Shown here piece after piece: positions 8,053-16,873 of a stretch of 64,000 bases of DNA. Each line of letters opens with the position of its first letter. The stretch's first letter is position 1. This DNA is from G963662905 sp963676725 (GTDB lineage Bacteria; Bacteroidota; Bacteroidia; Bacteroidales; WRLA01). The notes under the pieces are model-generated. The model was not told the origin of the DNA. It worked only from the letters and a program-made list of their open reading frames with translations, and ran no database searches. Made by a program: the position numbers and the translations under genes. The stretch spans positions 372,001 through 436,000 of the forward strand of contig OY781463.1 in the NCBI GenBank assembly GCA_963676725.1, in the 5' to 3' direction.

Positions 8053-11000
8053 CTATTCATAAAAATAAGAGGCAACATTTTTTAATTCGCCTTTGATGTG
8101 TTTCTTGTCCCGAAATACTTCAGAGCCTTTTTCAATCAGCATTTCTGTTTCTGTATGTTCTATAATACAGTTGTTTAACACCATTTTTGCCGGCCCGTAT
8201 TCGGGTTTTTTCTGCAATAATACAATGCCGTACACACAAGAATCTACCGTGGTCGAATCAACAGAAAGTTCGCTAAGGTCTTTGGAGGCCAGTCCAATAT
8301 TAGAATTGGTGATTAGAGTGTTTTTAATACTTAATGTTGATCCTTCACCACCACTAATTCCTTTATCCATTGCCCTATTAATACGAGTGTTGTTTATCAG
8401 GATATTGCTTCCGGAAAAGTCGATGGCATCGTTGCCAATATCGCTAAAACGAGTGCTTTCTACCAGCCCTTTGCTAAAGTCTGAATCGAAAGCATCCGCA
8501 AAAATTTTGCTGAAATATGAATTCTTCACAACAAAATTGGAACGAATAATATTTAATGCGTCTTCGCAATGGTTTTGTATGAAACTGCATCGCTCGATGG
8601 ACACTTCGGATTCGTAAAAGCTTACCGCTCCGGTTAATGTCCAGCCATTATAATTTAAGGTGTTTAAATCCTTGAATTGCACATGCTGCAGCTCTGATTT
8701 TTTGTTGGCTTGCAACACTAAAAATCCATTCGATGATGAATCGGAGGAGAAAATAAGTATTTCCTGCTCTTGTGTTCCATGCATAAATACCGGTGATTCA
8801 CTGATAAACATAGCTTGTTGAATGAAATCAAGATGGGTTCCTTTCGTGAAAATCACCTCATAGCCTTTAGGAACAAAAACCGGTTTATTGATTTGTGTAT
8901 AGCCCTCTTTTACGAAGATTTTCCTGCCGTTAATTTCGGCAAAAATATTTGTGTCAGGAAACGGATAATTTTGTTGTAAATCTTGGAATGGGCTGTTTTT
9001 AAGGCTTGGTGCCGGCCATGGATTGATTTCTTTTCCGAAATATTCATAACCGTCTTTTGGTGCATACAGTAAATAGCTGGCAGCATCATTAATAATCCAC
9101 ACCGAATCCCTAACGGGCAATCCGTTTTTGCTTGCCGATAATTGTATCGCAGGAGAAATGGCTTGATTTAGCCTTTTTGCAGTTGAGCCTGTTCCAATTA
9201 GATAAAAGTCTTCCGGGAAATAGCTTTCAATAAGCAGCATGCAGCTGTCTCCGGCAATTTTCTGCTTATAGACATTCACAAGGTTTTTCGCGAAAGAAAA
9301 GGGAAGGATGCTATCGAAATCTTTTTGTTGATACAGCTCGAAAGCAGCTGTGCTTTGTCCTTCCAGAAGTTTATGGTATTGCGATTCCAATCGGGGAAGG
9401 TCTTTCCTGATCCGTTTGGCATTTTCTTTTATCTCATTTGCAAAGAAATGGCTTTCAGGGAATTCCATTTGTATCAGGGAATCATAATATTGGGTTTTAT
9501 CATGATAGGCGGCAAAAACGGAATCAATATAGTGTTCCTGAGACATTATTTTTAGATCGTTATAGTAGAGTCTCAGAAAAGCAGTGTCTTCAAAAAGGGC
9601 ACGCATCATTGCAAAGGATGGGAATTCTGTTCCTGCTTGGTCGTACAGCCCGTAAATGCTTTTGTTTCTGGCCATTTCAAGACCAATATCGGAATAGCCA
9701 TCATAGGCAATTGGTTCGAGTTTGCATAAAACCGGATTATAATAAAAGCGTTGATTATGCCAAATCAGGCTGTGTTTGGCGAGAAATACATCGGTAGAGG
9801 CATAGAAAACCGAGAGTGCTTTTAGGTTGAAAATATCCGAAGCGGGTTTTTTGCGCTCCTTGTATTGCAGCATCAGATTTTGTGCAATAATATATTGATT
9901 GCTTAAAACAGGGCTTTCTGCTATTTTTGATGCTCCAAAAGGCATGATGGGCGCAGATTCAAAAACAGCTGTTTTTTTCAGGTTCATTTTGCCTTCTGCA
10001 TTTAATACCCTGGTGTCCCAAAGTGCATTCTCAACAAAGCGTAATATGGGGCCTTCGCGTTTGTCCTGCGATTCGATTAGCTGTTTTGCGAAATGTTCCT
10101 CCCAAGCGTAAATTCCCAAATTTCTTCCATTTAGGGTCATGGGGCTAAATCCATATCTGGTAGCTAAAACGGATTGAGAAAAGAGGAATTCATGCCAAAG
10201 CCATTCGTTTACACCAAGACGTGCCAATGGGTTTTGAAACGAAAATACTTTCATGTGCTTCCATGTGTTTGCTTTCTTTAATTTGATGCGGAAAGACCAT
10301 TTGTCGCCATGAAGATGGTCGAGCCAATCGCCTTTTAAACGCATTTTTGCCTTCATTATATGAAGACTGTCGATAATAAAGCCTTTAATCCAATCGCTGT
10401 CTTTGCTTTGTAAAACCCCGGCGCTAAATGCCCGTTTTCTGGTTTTCATCAATTTTAGGTAATCAGATGTGTCGAGCTCAATATGGAAAGCAGTTTCTTT
10501 GTATTCGGGTCGCTCAATCGATTTTTTGATGGAGATCGAGAAGTCGTCTAAATAAACAGTGTCTTGTCCGAAATTCCATAAAAATAGCTTTAGCTCGTTA
10601 TAAGGATTAATCGGTGGAACATAGAAATTCAGAACCAGTTCTTCCCACTCATTTGGGTTTTCATTCGGGTTTTTATAATGGCGTTTATAAAAACCGGCTT
10701 CATTAATTGCAGCAACAATACTTGCTTCACTGCCTTTTTTCCAGACCCTTGCTTCTACATAGCTGTCTTGAGGGACATCTGATAATGTGACGGATAATGC
10801 ATAGGGGTGTTTAGGAGTAAGCATTACAGAATAAGATCCGCTATGTGCTTCTTCCATTGTTCGTAATGCTGCTGCTGAAAAGTGATAGTTGCTGTCGCTA
10901 TTCGCCAGGATTTTTTTCCCATCCACAGTAATTTGTTCTACATCAGTAGCAAGCACAAAAGTTTCCTTCAAACCTTTTGGTTGGTAAACACATGCATTGA

Positions 11001-11061
11001 AGAGAATTGCCGTGAGAAGGAGTGTGGCTGCAAAAGCCTTTGGGAGTAAGGGTTGCTTCAT
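8053..11061 (-). CDS. CotH-type kinase lipoprotein with C-terminal right-handed beta-helix
   Basis: This 1002-residue protein begins with a lipoprotein signal (LLTAILFNAC). It continues with a jelly-roll-like carbohydrate-binding segment (about 50-180), a CotH domain (about 190-620, with RLKGDWLDHLHGDKWSFRIKL and the later PIAYDGYSD) and a parallel beta-helix (about 780-980, with repeats such as CSFIQNHCEDALNI, NDAIDFSGSN and DKGISGGEGSTLS). CotH proteins are atypical kinases that phosphorylate spore-coat proteins in Bacillus. In Bacteroidota they are surface or periplasmic proteins of unknown substrate. It is the first gene of the CotH-DUF4956-VTC operon, 51 bases before DUF4956. The shared phosphate theme suggests one pathway (inference). 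Confidence 0.8.
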   Translation of the reverse strand: MKQPLLPKAFAATLLLTAILFNACVYQPKGLKETFVLATDVEQITVDGKKILANSDSNYHFSAAALRTMEEAHSGSYSVMLTPKHPYALSVTLSDVPQDSYVEARVWKKGSEASIVAAINEAGFYKRHYKNPNENPNEWEELVLNFYVPPINPYNELKLFLWNFGQDTVYLDDFSISIKKSIERPEYKETAFHIELDTSDYLKLMKTRKRAFSAGVLQSKDSDWIKGFIIDSLHIMKAKMRLKGDWLDHLHGDKWSFRIKLKKANTWKHMKVFSFQNPLARLGVNEWLWHEFLFSQSVLATRYGFSPMTLNGRNLGIYAWEEHFAKQLIESQDKREGPILRFVENALWDTRVLNAEGKMNLKKTAVFESAPIMPFGASKIAESPVLSNQYIIAQNLMLQYKERKKPASDIFNLKALSVFYASTDVFLAKHSLIWHNQRFYYNPVLCKLEPIAYDGYSDIGLEMARNKSIYGLYDQAGTEFPSFAMMRALFEDTAFLRLYYNDLKIMSQEHYIDSVFAAYHDKTQYYDSLIQMEFPESHFFANEIKENAKRIRKDLPRLESQYHKLLEGQSTAAFELYQQKDFDSILPFSFAKNLVNVYKQKIAGDSCMLLIESYFPEDFYLIGTGSTAKRLNQAISPAIQLSASKNGLPVRDSVWIINDAASYLLYAPKDGYEYFGKEINPWPAPSLKNSPFQDLQQNYPFPDTNIFAEINGRKIFVKEGYTQINKPVFVPKGYEVIFTKGTHLDFIQQAMFISESPVFMHGTQEQEILIFSSDSSSNGFLVLQANKKSELQHVQFKDLNTLNYNGWTLTGAVSFYESEVSIERCSFIQNHCEDALNIIRSNFVVKNSYFSKIFADAFDSDFSKGLVESTRFSDIGNDAIDFSGSNILINNTRINRAMDKGISGGEGSTLSIKNTLITNSNIGLASKDLSELSVDSTTVDSCVYGIVLLQKKPEYGPAKMVLNNCIIEHTETEMLIEKGSEVFRDKKHIKGELKNVASYFYE

Positions 11062-11121
11062 TATTTTGGGAACAGGGTCTTTCGTGTGTTTTCCGTGAAT
11101 GAATTTTTAAAATATTGGCGG

Positions 11122-11129
11122 CAAAGTTA
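11122..11129 (-). promoter_or_regulatory. -7 element of the CotH-DUF4956-VTC operon
   Basis: Minus-strand TAACTTTG fits the TAnnTTTG consensus and lies about 60 bases before the start at 11061. Confidence 0.45.
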
Positions 11130-11602
11130 AGCAAAAATTATTTTTGCGTTAAGCGGTCTCGTTCACAAAATTACCGCCTACGCGAATTTGCATTTCGTGC
11201 CATTTTAAACCAAAGCAACTCAATAAACAGCTAAGGCAGGGAATTAAAGCGGGACGAACATTCGACCTCGCTGAGATGTGAATATACGATTGCAATTATT
11301 CTAGAAATATTTAATTCCTCTAGGGTTGTTCTAAAGCAAATTATTCGCCCTGTAAAATCAATAGTCCGGATTCTTTCTAAAGAAGCCTAAGTCCTAATAA
11401 TAATTATATTTGTCCGTTATTGGTATTCGTGATGTTTTGAATTAATTGGTGTTTTGTCAATTAATTTTTGTTTTTAATGTCGGTCATCAGGTAGATAATC
11501 TTTGAGCAGTTATGTTGCAATAAAGCAATAGAAGAGAGAAAGGGATCGGAAATTAAGGACAAGTATAAATTAGATTTTTTTAACTGTTTTTTTTAATTGC
11601 TT
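11130..11602. other. divergent intergenic region with a promoter for the MBOAT operon
   Basis: This gap of about 470 bases separates the CotH operon from the MBOAT operon. TATATTTG at 11405-11412 is a good plus-strand -7 element, about 190 bases before the MBOAT start. I see no gene or structured RNA in the rest. Confidence 0.45.
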
Positions 11603-13027
11603 ATGCTCTTTTCGAGCCTCATTTTTTTGTTTGTTTTTCTTCCGCTAATCCTTACGGTATATTATATCGTTCCCCGAAAAGCGAAAAACAGTGTACTGCT
11701 TGTTTTTAGTTTGCTCTTTTATGCCTGGGGCGGAGTAAGCTATTCGGTCATATTACTGGCTTCAGTGCTCATGAATTTTTTATTCGTCACCCAAATTGGT
11801 AAATGTCTGAGAAATAAAAAATTATGGTTGGCTGTCGGTTTGGTTTTTAATATTTCCATTCTATTTGTTTTTAAATACCTTGATTTTTTTATAGACAATA
11901 TAAACAGCCTAGGTCAGTTTTTTAGCTCTGATTTTGAGGCGCTTCCTTTTGCACATATTGTATTGCCACTAGGTATTTCTTTTTTCACTTTTCAGCAGAT
12001 GTCGCTTTTGTGGGATGTTTATCGTGATCCCAATCCTGTGCGCTTAAAATTTTTGAATACGGCCTTGTATATCAGTTTTTTTCCGCAATTAATTGCCGGT
12101 CCTATTGTTCGTTATAATGATATCATCGAGCAGATTAGGCATCGAAAAGAAAGCATAAGCCTGTTTCATTCCGGCATACAAAAATTTATTCTCGGACTTT
12201 TTAAGAAGATTGTTTTTGCCAATTCCTGTGCTGCTATTGCTGATTCCATAATGGACAATAATATTGCAGAAATAAGCACGCCCATTGCCTGGCTTGGGAT
12301 TATCGCTTATGCTTTTCAAATTTATTTTGATTTTTCAGGCTATTCCGATATGGCAATTGGCTTGGGCAGAATGTTTGGTTTCAGGATATTGGAGAATTTT
12401 AATTTTCCATATATTTCGCATAGCATCAAAGAATTTTGGCGCCGTTGGCATATTTCCCTTTCCTCATGGTTTCGCGATTATGTTTATATCCCATTGGGAG
12501 GAAACCGCCTTGGGGTAAAACGCACATATTATAATTTACTTATCGTATTCCTCCTTACAGGATTTTGGCATGGTGCTACCTGGAGTTTTGTGTTTTGGGG
12601 CATTTTTCATGGATTGTTCCTGGTTTTTGAGCGACTTGGTTTTGATAAACTTTTAAATCGGCTGCCGAAAATAGTTAGCTGGTCTTATACCATGATTATT
12701 GTACTCATCGGCTGGGTCTTTTTTAGGATAGAGCATTTTCAGGATGCGGGACTTTATATTGCTAAAATGTTTGGCTTTGGGGCCTCTAATGATGTTCTCT
12801 TGTTCGATTATTTGGATCGGGAACGTCTTCTTGTTTTGTTCCTGGCAGCACTTTCGAGTACTACGCTTTTATTAAAATTAAAGGATTTTATAAAACGACT
12901 TGGAGTAGGAAAACTTTATGTTCCAATAATGTTTGCACGCGATATCCTTCTTGTTTTTATGCTGCTTTATTCTGTATTATATATCAATTCAGGCTCTTAT
13001 AACCCATTCATCTATTTTAGGTTTTAG
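11603..13027 (+). CDS. MBOAT-family membrane-bound O-acyltransferase (AlgI-like)
   Basis: The protein has about ten membrane helices and all MBOAT/AlgI marks: SFFTFQQMSLLWDVYR, the IAGPIVRY motif, YFDFSGYSDMAIGLGRMFG, NFPYISHSIKEFWRRWHISL and the catalytic-histidine segment LTGFWHGATW. AlgI relatives move an acetyl group across the inner membrane to a partner that acetylates an extracellular polysaccharide. The start is set at ATG 11603 rather than TTG 11597. One base separates it from the next gene, which encodes that kind of partner. The polysaccharide is not identified, and no synthesis genes are in the window. Confidence 0.92.
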   Translation: MLFSSLIFLFVFLPLILTVYYIVPRKAKNSVLLVFSLLFYAWGGVSYSVILLASVLMNFLFVTQIGKCLRNKKLWLAVGLVFNISILFVFKYLDFFIDNINSLGQFFSSDFEALPFAHIVLPLGISFFTFQQMSLLWDVYRDPNPVRLKFLNTALYISFFPQLIAGPIVRYNDIIEQIRHRKESISLFHSGIQKFILGLFKKIVFANSCAAIADSIMDNNIAEISTPIAWLGIIAYAFQIYFDFSGYSDMAIGLGRMFGFRILENFNFPYISHSIKEFWRRWHISLSSWFRDYVYIPLGGNRLGVKRTYYNLLIVFLLTGFWHGATWSFVFWGIFHGLFLVFERLGFDKLLNRLPKIVSWSYTMIIVLIGWVFFRIEHFQDAGLYIAKMFGFGASNDVLLFDYLDRERLLVLFLAALSSTTLLLKLKDFIKRLGVGKLYVPIMFARDILLVFMLLYSVLYINSGSYNPFIYFRF

Positions 13028-13028
13028 T

Positions 13029-14165
13029 ATGAAGGCTTCATTCCCAAATATTAAGTATAATTTATTGATCCTCTTTTTATTGATCTTGTTACTTCCTGCA
13101 TTGAATAGTATTAGTGGTGCATGGAAATTCGAGCGAAAAGATGAAAATAGGACCTATAAGGATTCTTTAAGCTTGGATTTTGGTCGCCTCGATGCTTTTC
13201 CTCCGGAAGCCGAAGAATATATCAATGATAACTTTTCTTTCAGAAGCCCATTTTTAAATCTCTATCATTTTATCAAGTACTATTATTTTAAGGTTTCCCC
13301 ACATCCTGAGCGCACTATTATTGGGAGCGATGGATTTTTCTTTCTCGCAAAAAAAGAGAAAAAAATATTTGAAGGAAAATTAAATTTTACCGAAGATCAA
13401 TTATTGGCTTTTAAAAAGGAATGGGAAGAACGAAAGAACTTTCTCGATTCATTGCATATTAAATATTATTGGGTGATCGCTCCTTTTAAACATAATATCT
13501 ATTCCGAACACCTGCCATTTAATGTCTCTCGGCAAAATAAACAGAAAAGGGTCGATCAGCTGAAGGAGTTTTTGAAAGAACCTTTCCCAAACCTGATTCT
13601 CGATCCTTCTGCAACTCTGATAAAAGCTAAGGATACAACTAAATTGTTCTATACACTCGATAACCATTGGAACCTAAGTTCTGGGTTTATTACTTCTCAG
13701 CTTTTGCTTGCGCAGATACGGACCGATTTTCCGAATAAAAATATTCCGAATATTGCGCCTTTTGTGTGGAAAGACTCTACTTTACAGCAAGGAATTCATT
13801 ATACAGTAATCGGAATTGAAAGTATTAGCGAAGTTGATCGTTTCCCTGTTTTTTTGAGGGAAGAAGCGGAAAAGGCACCAAAATATGGTTTTCCTGTTAT
13901 TAAAAACTTTCCCTATCCCTGGGATTATGAGCAGCGCTATGTGAATAAAACAATCAAAAATGGACTGAAGGTTTTGTTTATACGCGACTCCTTTGCCGGA
14001 CAAATGATTCCCTTTCTCAAAGAATCTTTTGCCGAAAGTGTTTTTATTTTTGATTCATGGAGATATCAATTAAATAAACCAATTATCGAAGCTGTAAATC
14101 CTGATGCAGTGGTTTTTATTGGTCTGGAAACACATCTCGAATCGGTGATAAAGGAGTATGAATAA
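13029..14165 (+). CDS. AlgJ/AlgX-like SGNH O-acetyltransferase partner of MBOAT
   Basis: This 378-residue protein has an N-terminal anchor (LLILFLLILLLPAL) and an extracytoplasmic SGNH-like domain. Visible landmarks are FSFRSPFLNLYH and the YTLDNHWN segment, equivalent to the D-x-H-W motif of the AlgJ/AlgX (DHHW) family. The nucleophile region is LFIRDSFAG, a G/R-D-S-F block. In this family the Asp-His pair and Ser form the acetyl-transfer triad. The ATG at 13029 follows the MBOAT stop after one base; the frame is also open upstream inside the MBOAT gene, but that part is a shadow. The two proteins should form an acetylation pair for an exported glycan. Confidence 0.85.
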   Translation: MKASFPNIKYNLLILFLLILLLPALNSISGAWKFERKDENRTYKDSLSLDFGRLDAFPPEAEEYINDNFSFRSPFLNLYHFIKYYYFKVSPHPERTIIGSDGFFFLAKKEKKIFEGKLNFTEDQLLAFKKEWEERKNFLDSLHIKYYWVIAPFKHNIYSEHLPFNVSRQNKQKRVDQLKEFLKEPFPNLILDPSATLIKAKDTTKLFYTLDNHWNLSSGFITSQLLLAQIRTDFPNKNIPNIAPFVWKDSTLQQGIHYTVIGIESISEVDRFPVFLREEAEKAPKYGFPVIKNFPYPWDYEQRYVNKTIKNGLKVLFIRDSFAGQMIPFLKESFAESVFIFDSWRYQLNKPIIEAVNPDAVVFIGLETHLESVIKEYE

Positions 14166-14210
14166 AAAACCCTGAATAGTAATACGAAGGTATTCCTACT
14201 CAGGTTTTTT
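14164..14210. terminator. bidirectional terminator between MBOAT operon and porin gene
   Basis: An imperfect hairpin pairs CCCTGAATAGTAATAC with GTATTCCTACTCAGG and is flanked by A6 on the left and T6 on the right, so it can serve both converging genes. Confidence 0.7.
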
Positions 14211-14228
14211 ATGTGTTTTCTCTATGTT

Positions 14229-15659
14229 TTAGAACAAAAATCCCAAATCAATTTCGAATTGGTTCATGTTCAGCTCAATTTGTTGCGAGGGGTCAAATGG
14301 ATTTGTTCCCGTAACGGTATTCGGTAGTGCATAGGTAACAGCAAGGTTCATCTGGTGGTTTCCCAAAATACGTGTTAATCCTAAGGATACATGATGCTCA
14401 TTAACGGCAGGTGCCAAGATATTGAACATTACCTCGGTTTCCCGGATGGGCTGTTTGCCATAAGAATATCCAAATCGGAATTGCCAGTTTTCTACTTGCC
14501 TGAATTCTGCGCCAACTTTTACAATGGTCATATTTTCCCATCCAAAACCGGCTCCATTATCGCTGCCTAAAGCAACAAAATCAGGATTGGGCATATACGC
14601 ATCCTGAGGCGATGTCATATTGGGGTTAGGAATCATCGGCATCATTTGACCGGCAATCATCGGATTTGCTATTGATGCAACATCACCATAGCAAATGTGT
14701 TTTACGTCCAGCATAACCGTCATATCTTCACAAAGATCATAAGAAATACCGGCTGTCCAGTTTGTAGGAATATCAAACCCACCTTCTTCGGCAAATAATC
14801 CCTGATATTCTGTGAATTTGCTCATGCTGATTTTTGGCTGAAAACTTGCTCCTAGCCTAAAACCACTAAAAAGTTCGCCTTGATAACCAATACGGAAACC
14901 AATGCCATTTGAATTGCTTTTGCCATTATTGGTTACGTAAGCGCTACGGTCAACAGCCATTCCGGGCATACCGGCTGAACCCATATCCCTGAATGCTTCC
15001 AAACCATTGGCTTCGAAATTTTGAAAAGCAAAAATGGCGGAAACACCAATGCTGTGCTTTTCGCCAAAAAGTCGTGCATAGCTGAGTGACAGGAACATCT
15101 GCTCAATATTTACGCCTGTTGGACTGCTTACATTGACCATTGGATTAGGAAATCCATTTGGCATGGGGTTTCCAAAACCTGCTATGGTCTCGCTATAATA
15201 TGTCTTTGTGTTATAATCGGTATTCATGCCGCCATTACCGAAGAAATTTAGTCCAATGGTATTTTTCTCGCCTAGTTTGTAGCTAAAAGCAAGCGCGGGA
15301 ATAATAAAAGTTGTTGAACCACTTTCCACTGTTCCTTCTGCCAGGCCAAAAAGCATCTGACGGCCATCGTATGGCCAGTACTGAGGGGAAGTTGGAGCGC
15401 CTATAATGCTGTATTTACGGTTTGGATTAAACAAACCAACGCTTAACTCAAAACTCATTTTCTTATTCAGAAAACCAATGCCCGCAGGGTTGATGGCTGC
15501 CGAAAATGGCGAATGTAACCAAGCAATACCGGCACCGGCAAAGCCTTTGTTTTTTGTTCCCTGACCCGTGCTAAAATAGCCGTCAGTGGCTTGCGCGTCA
15601 ATGCTTAATAAAGTAAAAAGCAGAGCGATGCCTAGATAATTGAATATGCGTAATTTCAT
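14229..15659 (-). CDS. OmpP1/FadL-family outer-membrane transporter
   Basis: The 476-residue chain has a signal peptide (ending near DAQATDGYF) and the family start TGQGTKNKGFAGAGIAW, followed by SAAINPAG, the classic N-terminal hatch motif. Alternating beta strands continue to the terminal Phe (LGFLF), as in outer-membrane barrels. FadL relatives carry hydrophobic molecules such as long-chain fatty acids or aromatics across the outer membrane. It is divergent from a Crp/Fnr regulator, with palindromes in between, so it is a likely target of that regulator. Confidence 0.9.
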   Translation of the reverse strand: MKLRIFNYLGIALLFTLLSIDAQATDGYFSTGQGTKNKGFAGAGIAWLHSPFSAAINPAGIGFLNKKMSFELSVGLFNPNRKYSIIGAPTSPQYWPYDGRQMLFGLAEGTVESGSTTFIIPALAFSYKLGEKNTIGLNFFGNGGMNTDYNTKTYYSETIAGFGNPMPNGFPNPMVNVSSPTGVNIEQMFLSLSYARLFGEKHSIGVSAIFAFQNFEANGLEAFRDMGSAGMPGMAVDRSAYVTNNGKSNSNGIGFRIGYQGELFSGFRLGASFQPKISMSKFTEYQGLFAEEGGFDIPTNWTAGISYDLCEDMTVMLDVKHICYGDVASIANPMIAGQMMPMIPNPNMTSPQDAYMPNPDFVALGSDNGAGFGWENMTIVKVGAEFRQVENWQFRFGYSYGKQPIRETEVMFNILAPAVNEHHVSLGLTRILGNHQMNLAVTYALPNTVTGTNPFDPSQQIELNMNQFEIDLGFLF

Positions 15660-15701
15660 ATTTTTATGTGTTTGGTTTAATTATGTTTCTGAAATTAGAG
15701 A

Positions 15702-15709
15702 CAAACTTA
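15702..15709 (-). promoter_or_regulatory. -7 element of the FadL-type porin gene
   Basis: Minus-strand TAAGTTTG matches TAnnTTTG and lies about 45 bases before the start at 15659. Confidence 0.5.
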
Positions 15710-15742
15710 GTCTTTCATATATAGTTATACATGTTTTTACAT

Positions 15743-15773
15743 GTGATAACTGTCATATTATGATAATTATCAT
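15743..15773. promoter_or_regulatory. candidate Crp/Fnr operator(s) in the divergent promoter
   Basis: ATGATAATTATCAT at 15760-15773 is a perfect 14-bp palindrome with TGAT half-sites, similar to Fnr/Crp boxes. GTGATAACTGTCAT at 15743-15756 is an imperfect second dyad. They lie between the -7 elements of the porin (15702-15709) and the regulator (15782-15789). For the regulator the perfect dyad falls between -33 and -7, which fits autorepression. For the porin it sits near -61, which fits activation. Confidence 0.55.
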
Positions 15774-15781
15774 AAAAAGTG

Positions 15782-15789
15782 TACATTTG
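15782..15789 (+). promoter_or_regulatory. -7 element of the Crp/Fnr gene
   Basis: TACATTTG fits the consensus and lies 17 bases before the ATG at 15807. Confidence 0.5.
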
Positions 15790-15806
15790 CTTCAAAGCAA
15801 TAATCC

Positions 15807-16502
15807 ATGAATCCTTCACTGAAACTGCCCAGCTGTGATGTGTGCACATTTAAAACTGCAATGTTTAATTCAATTCCCGACGATCGTCTCGGATTGATGA
15901 GTAGTTGTAAAGAGCAAAAGATTTTTAAAAAGGGAGAGCTAATTTGCATGGAAGGCGCTCCCATCGACTCCATTATCTATATGCATAAAGGTCTGGTGAA
16001 GCTGCATAAGCGCATTTCTGAAAGCCAAAGTCAGATCATCAGTATTGCCAAAGCCTTTGATTTTATTGGTTTGATTTCTGTTTTTTCCAGAACTGAATAT
16101 CGTTATTCCATTACTGCGATTGAGGACTCTTCGGTTTGTTATATTAGTAAGGAATGCATGCTCAAAGAAATAGAGGAAAATGGCGCTTTTGCTCTAGATA
16201 TTATTCAGAGAATGAGCAAAGTAACTGATGATATTCTTGAATCAACATTTGCCCTTCACAGGAAAAACCTTCGTGGAAGGATCGCGCATATTTTACTCGA
16301 TTTTTCTGAAAATATTTATAAGAAACCGGTCTTTGAACTGCCTGTTGCCCGCCGTGAAATTGCTGAGCTGATTGATATGCGCACCGAAAATGTAATCCGC
16401 ATTTTTTCGGAATTTAGAAAAGATAAAATCATCCGCATCAACGGCCACGAAATCGAGATCCTGAATTTGGATATGCTGCACCGTATTAGTAATTCAGGCT
16501 AG
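15807..16502 (+). CDS. Crp/Fnr-family transcriptional regulator
   Basis: This 231-residue protein has an N-terminal cysteine pair (CDVC), a cyclic-nucleotide-binding-like beta barrel (about 30-130, KKGELICMEGAPIDSIIYMHKG), a dimerisation helix and a C-terminal winged helix (about 165-220, PVARREIAELIDMRTENVIRIF). The recognition helix has E-N-V-I-R, close to the E-x-x-S-R of Fnr. Whether the N-terminal cysteines hold a cofactor is unknown; a full four-cysteine Fnr cluster set is not visible. The divergent porin and the palindromes between the two genes suggest that it controls both. Homologous chromosome appears to resume at thiL on the far side of the 30-kb element. Confidence 0.9.
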   Translation: MNPSLKLPSCDVCTFKTAMFNSIPDDRLGLMSSCKEQKIFKKGELICMEGAPIDSIIYMHKGLVKLHKRISESQSQIISIAKAFDFIGLISVFSRTEYRYSITAIEDSSVCYISKECMLKEIEENGAFALDIIQRMSKVTDDILESTFALHRKNLRGRIAHILLDFSENIYKKPVFELPVARREIAELIDMRTENVIRIFSEFRKDKIIRINGHEIEILNLDMLHRISNSG

Positions 16503-16589
16503 GAGTGGAGGGCTTTTGGGAATTCTCAGGCCGAAAACAGAAATCTTATTCTTTCTGCCATTTTCATACATATCCCTAATAAATGTATA

Positions 16590-16715
16590 GAGGTCAGTAT
16601 GTAAGTGCATATTAAAATGATTTTTATAACAGGTATTATAAATTTTTATGCCTCGATATTAGATAAATTAGATTTCTCCATACAGCTTTTCGCTTCGCTG
16701 GGAGCTTTCTGTCGA
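16590..16715 (+). repeat. left half of a MITE split by the integrative element
   Basis: The segment begins with GAGGTCAGTATGTAAGTGCA, as does the intact MITE at 58845, and matches it up to CTTTCTGTCGA at 16705-16715, where the match stops. The missing right half is found at 46597-46783. The 12 bases before it (AATAAATGTATA) match the 12 bases after the right half (ATTAAATGTATT) at 10 of 12 positions, as expected for an old target duplication of one insertion. Confidence 0.8.
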
Positions 16716-16839
16716 GAAGCCAATACCAGTAAAATCACATTCCCCTAAGACCAATTATATACTGAATATCAGGCTTTAAACCAAATCGGGTAACAGCAGA
16801 ACAAATCGGATTTGAATTATTTTTGTTGTAAAAATGTTG

Positions 16840-16847
16840 TATCTTTG
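16840..16847 (+). promoter_or_regulatory. -7 element of the recombinase gene
   Basis: TATCTTTG matches TAnnTTTG, 26 bases before the ATG at 16874. The upstream TTTGTTGTAAAAATGT is shared with the right end of the element (46517), so the same bases may also bind the recombinase. Confidence 0.5.
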
Positions 16848-16873
16848 TTTTCAAATACAACAAAACTTCAACT

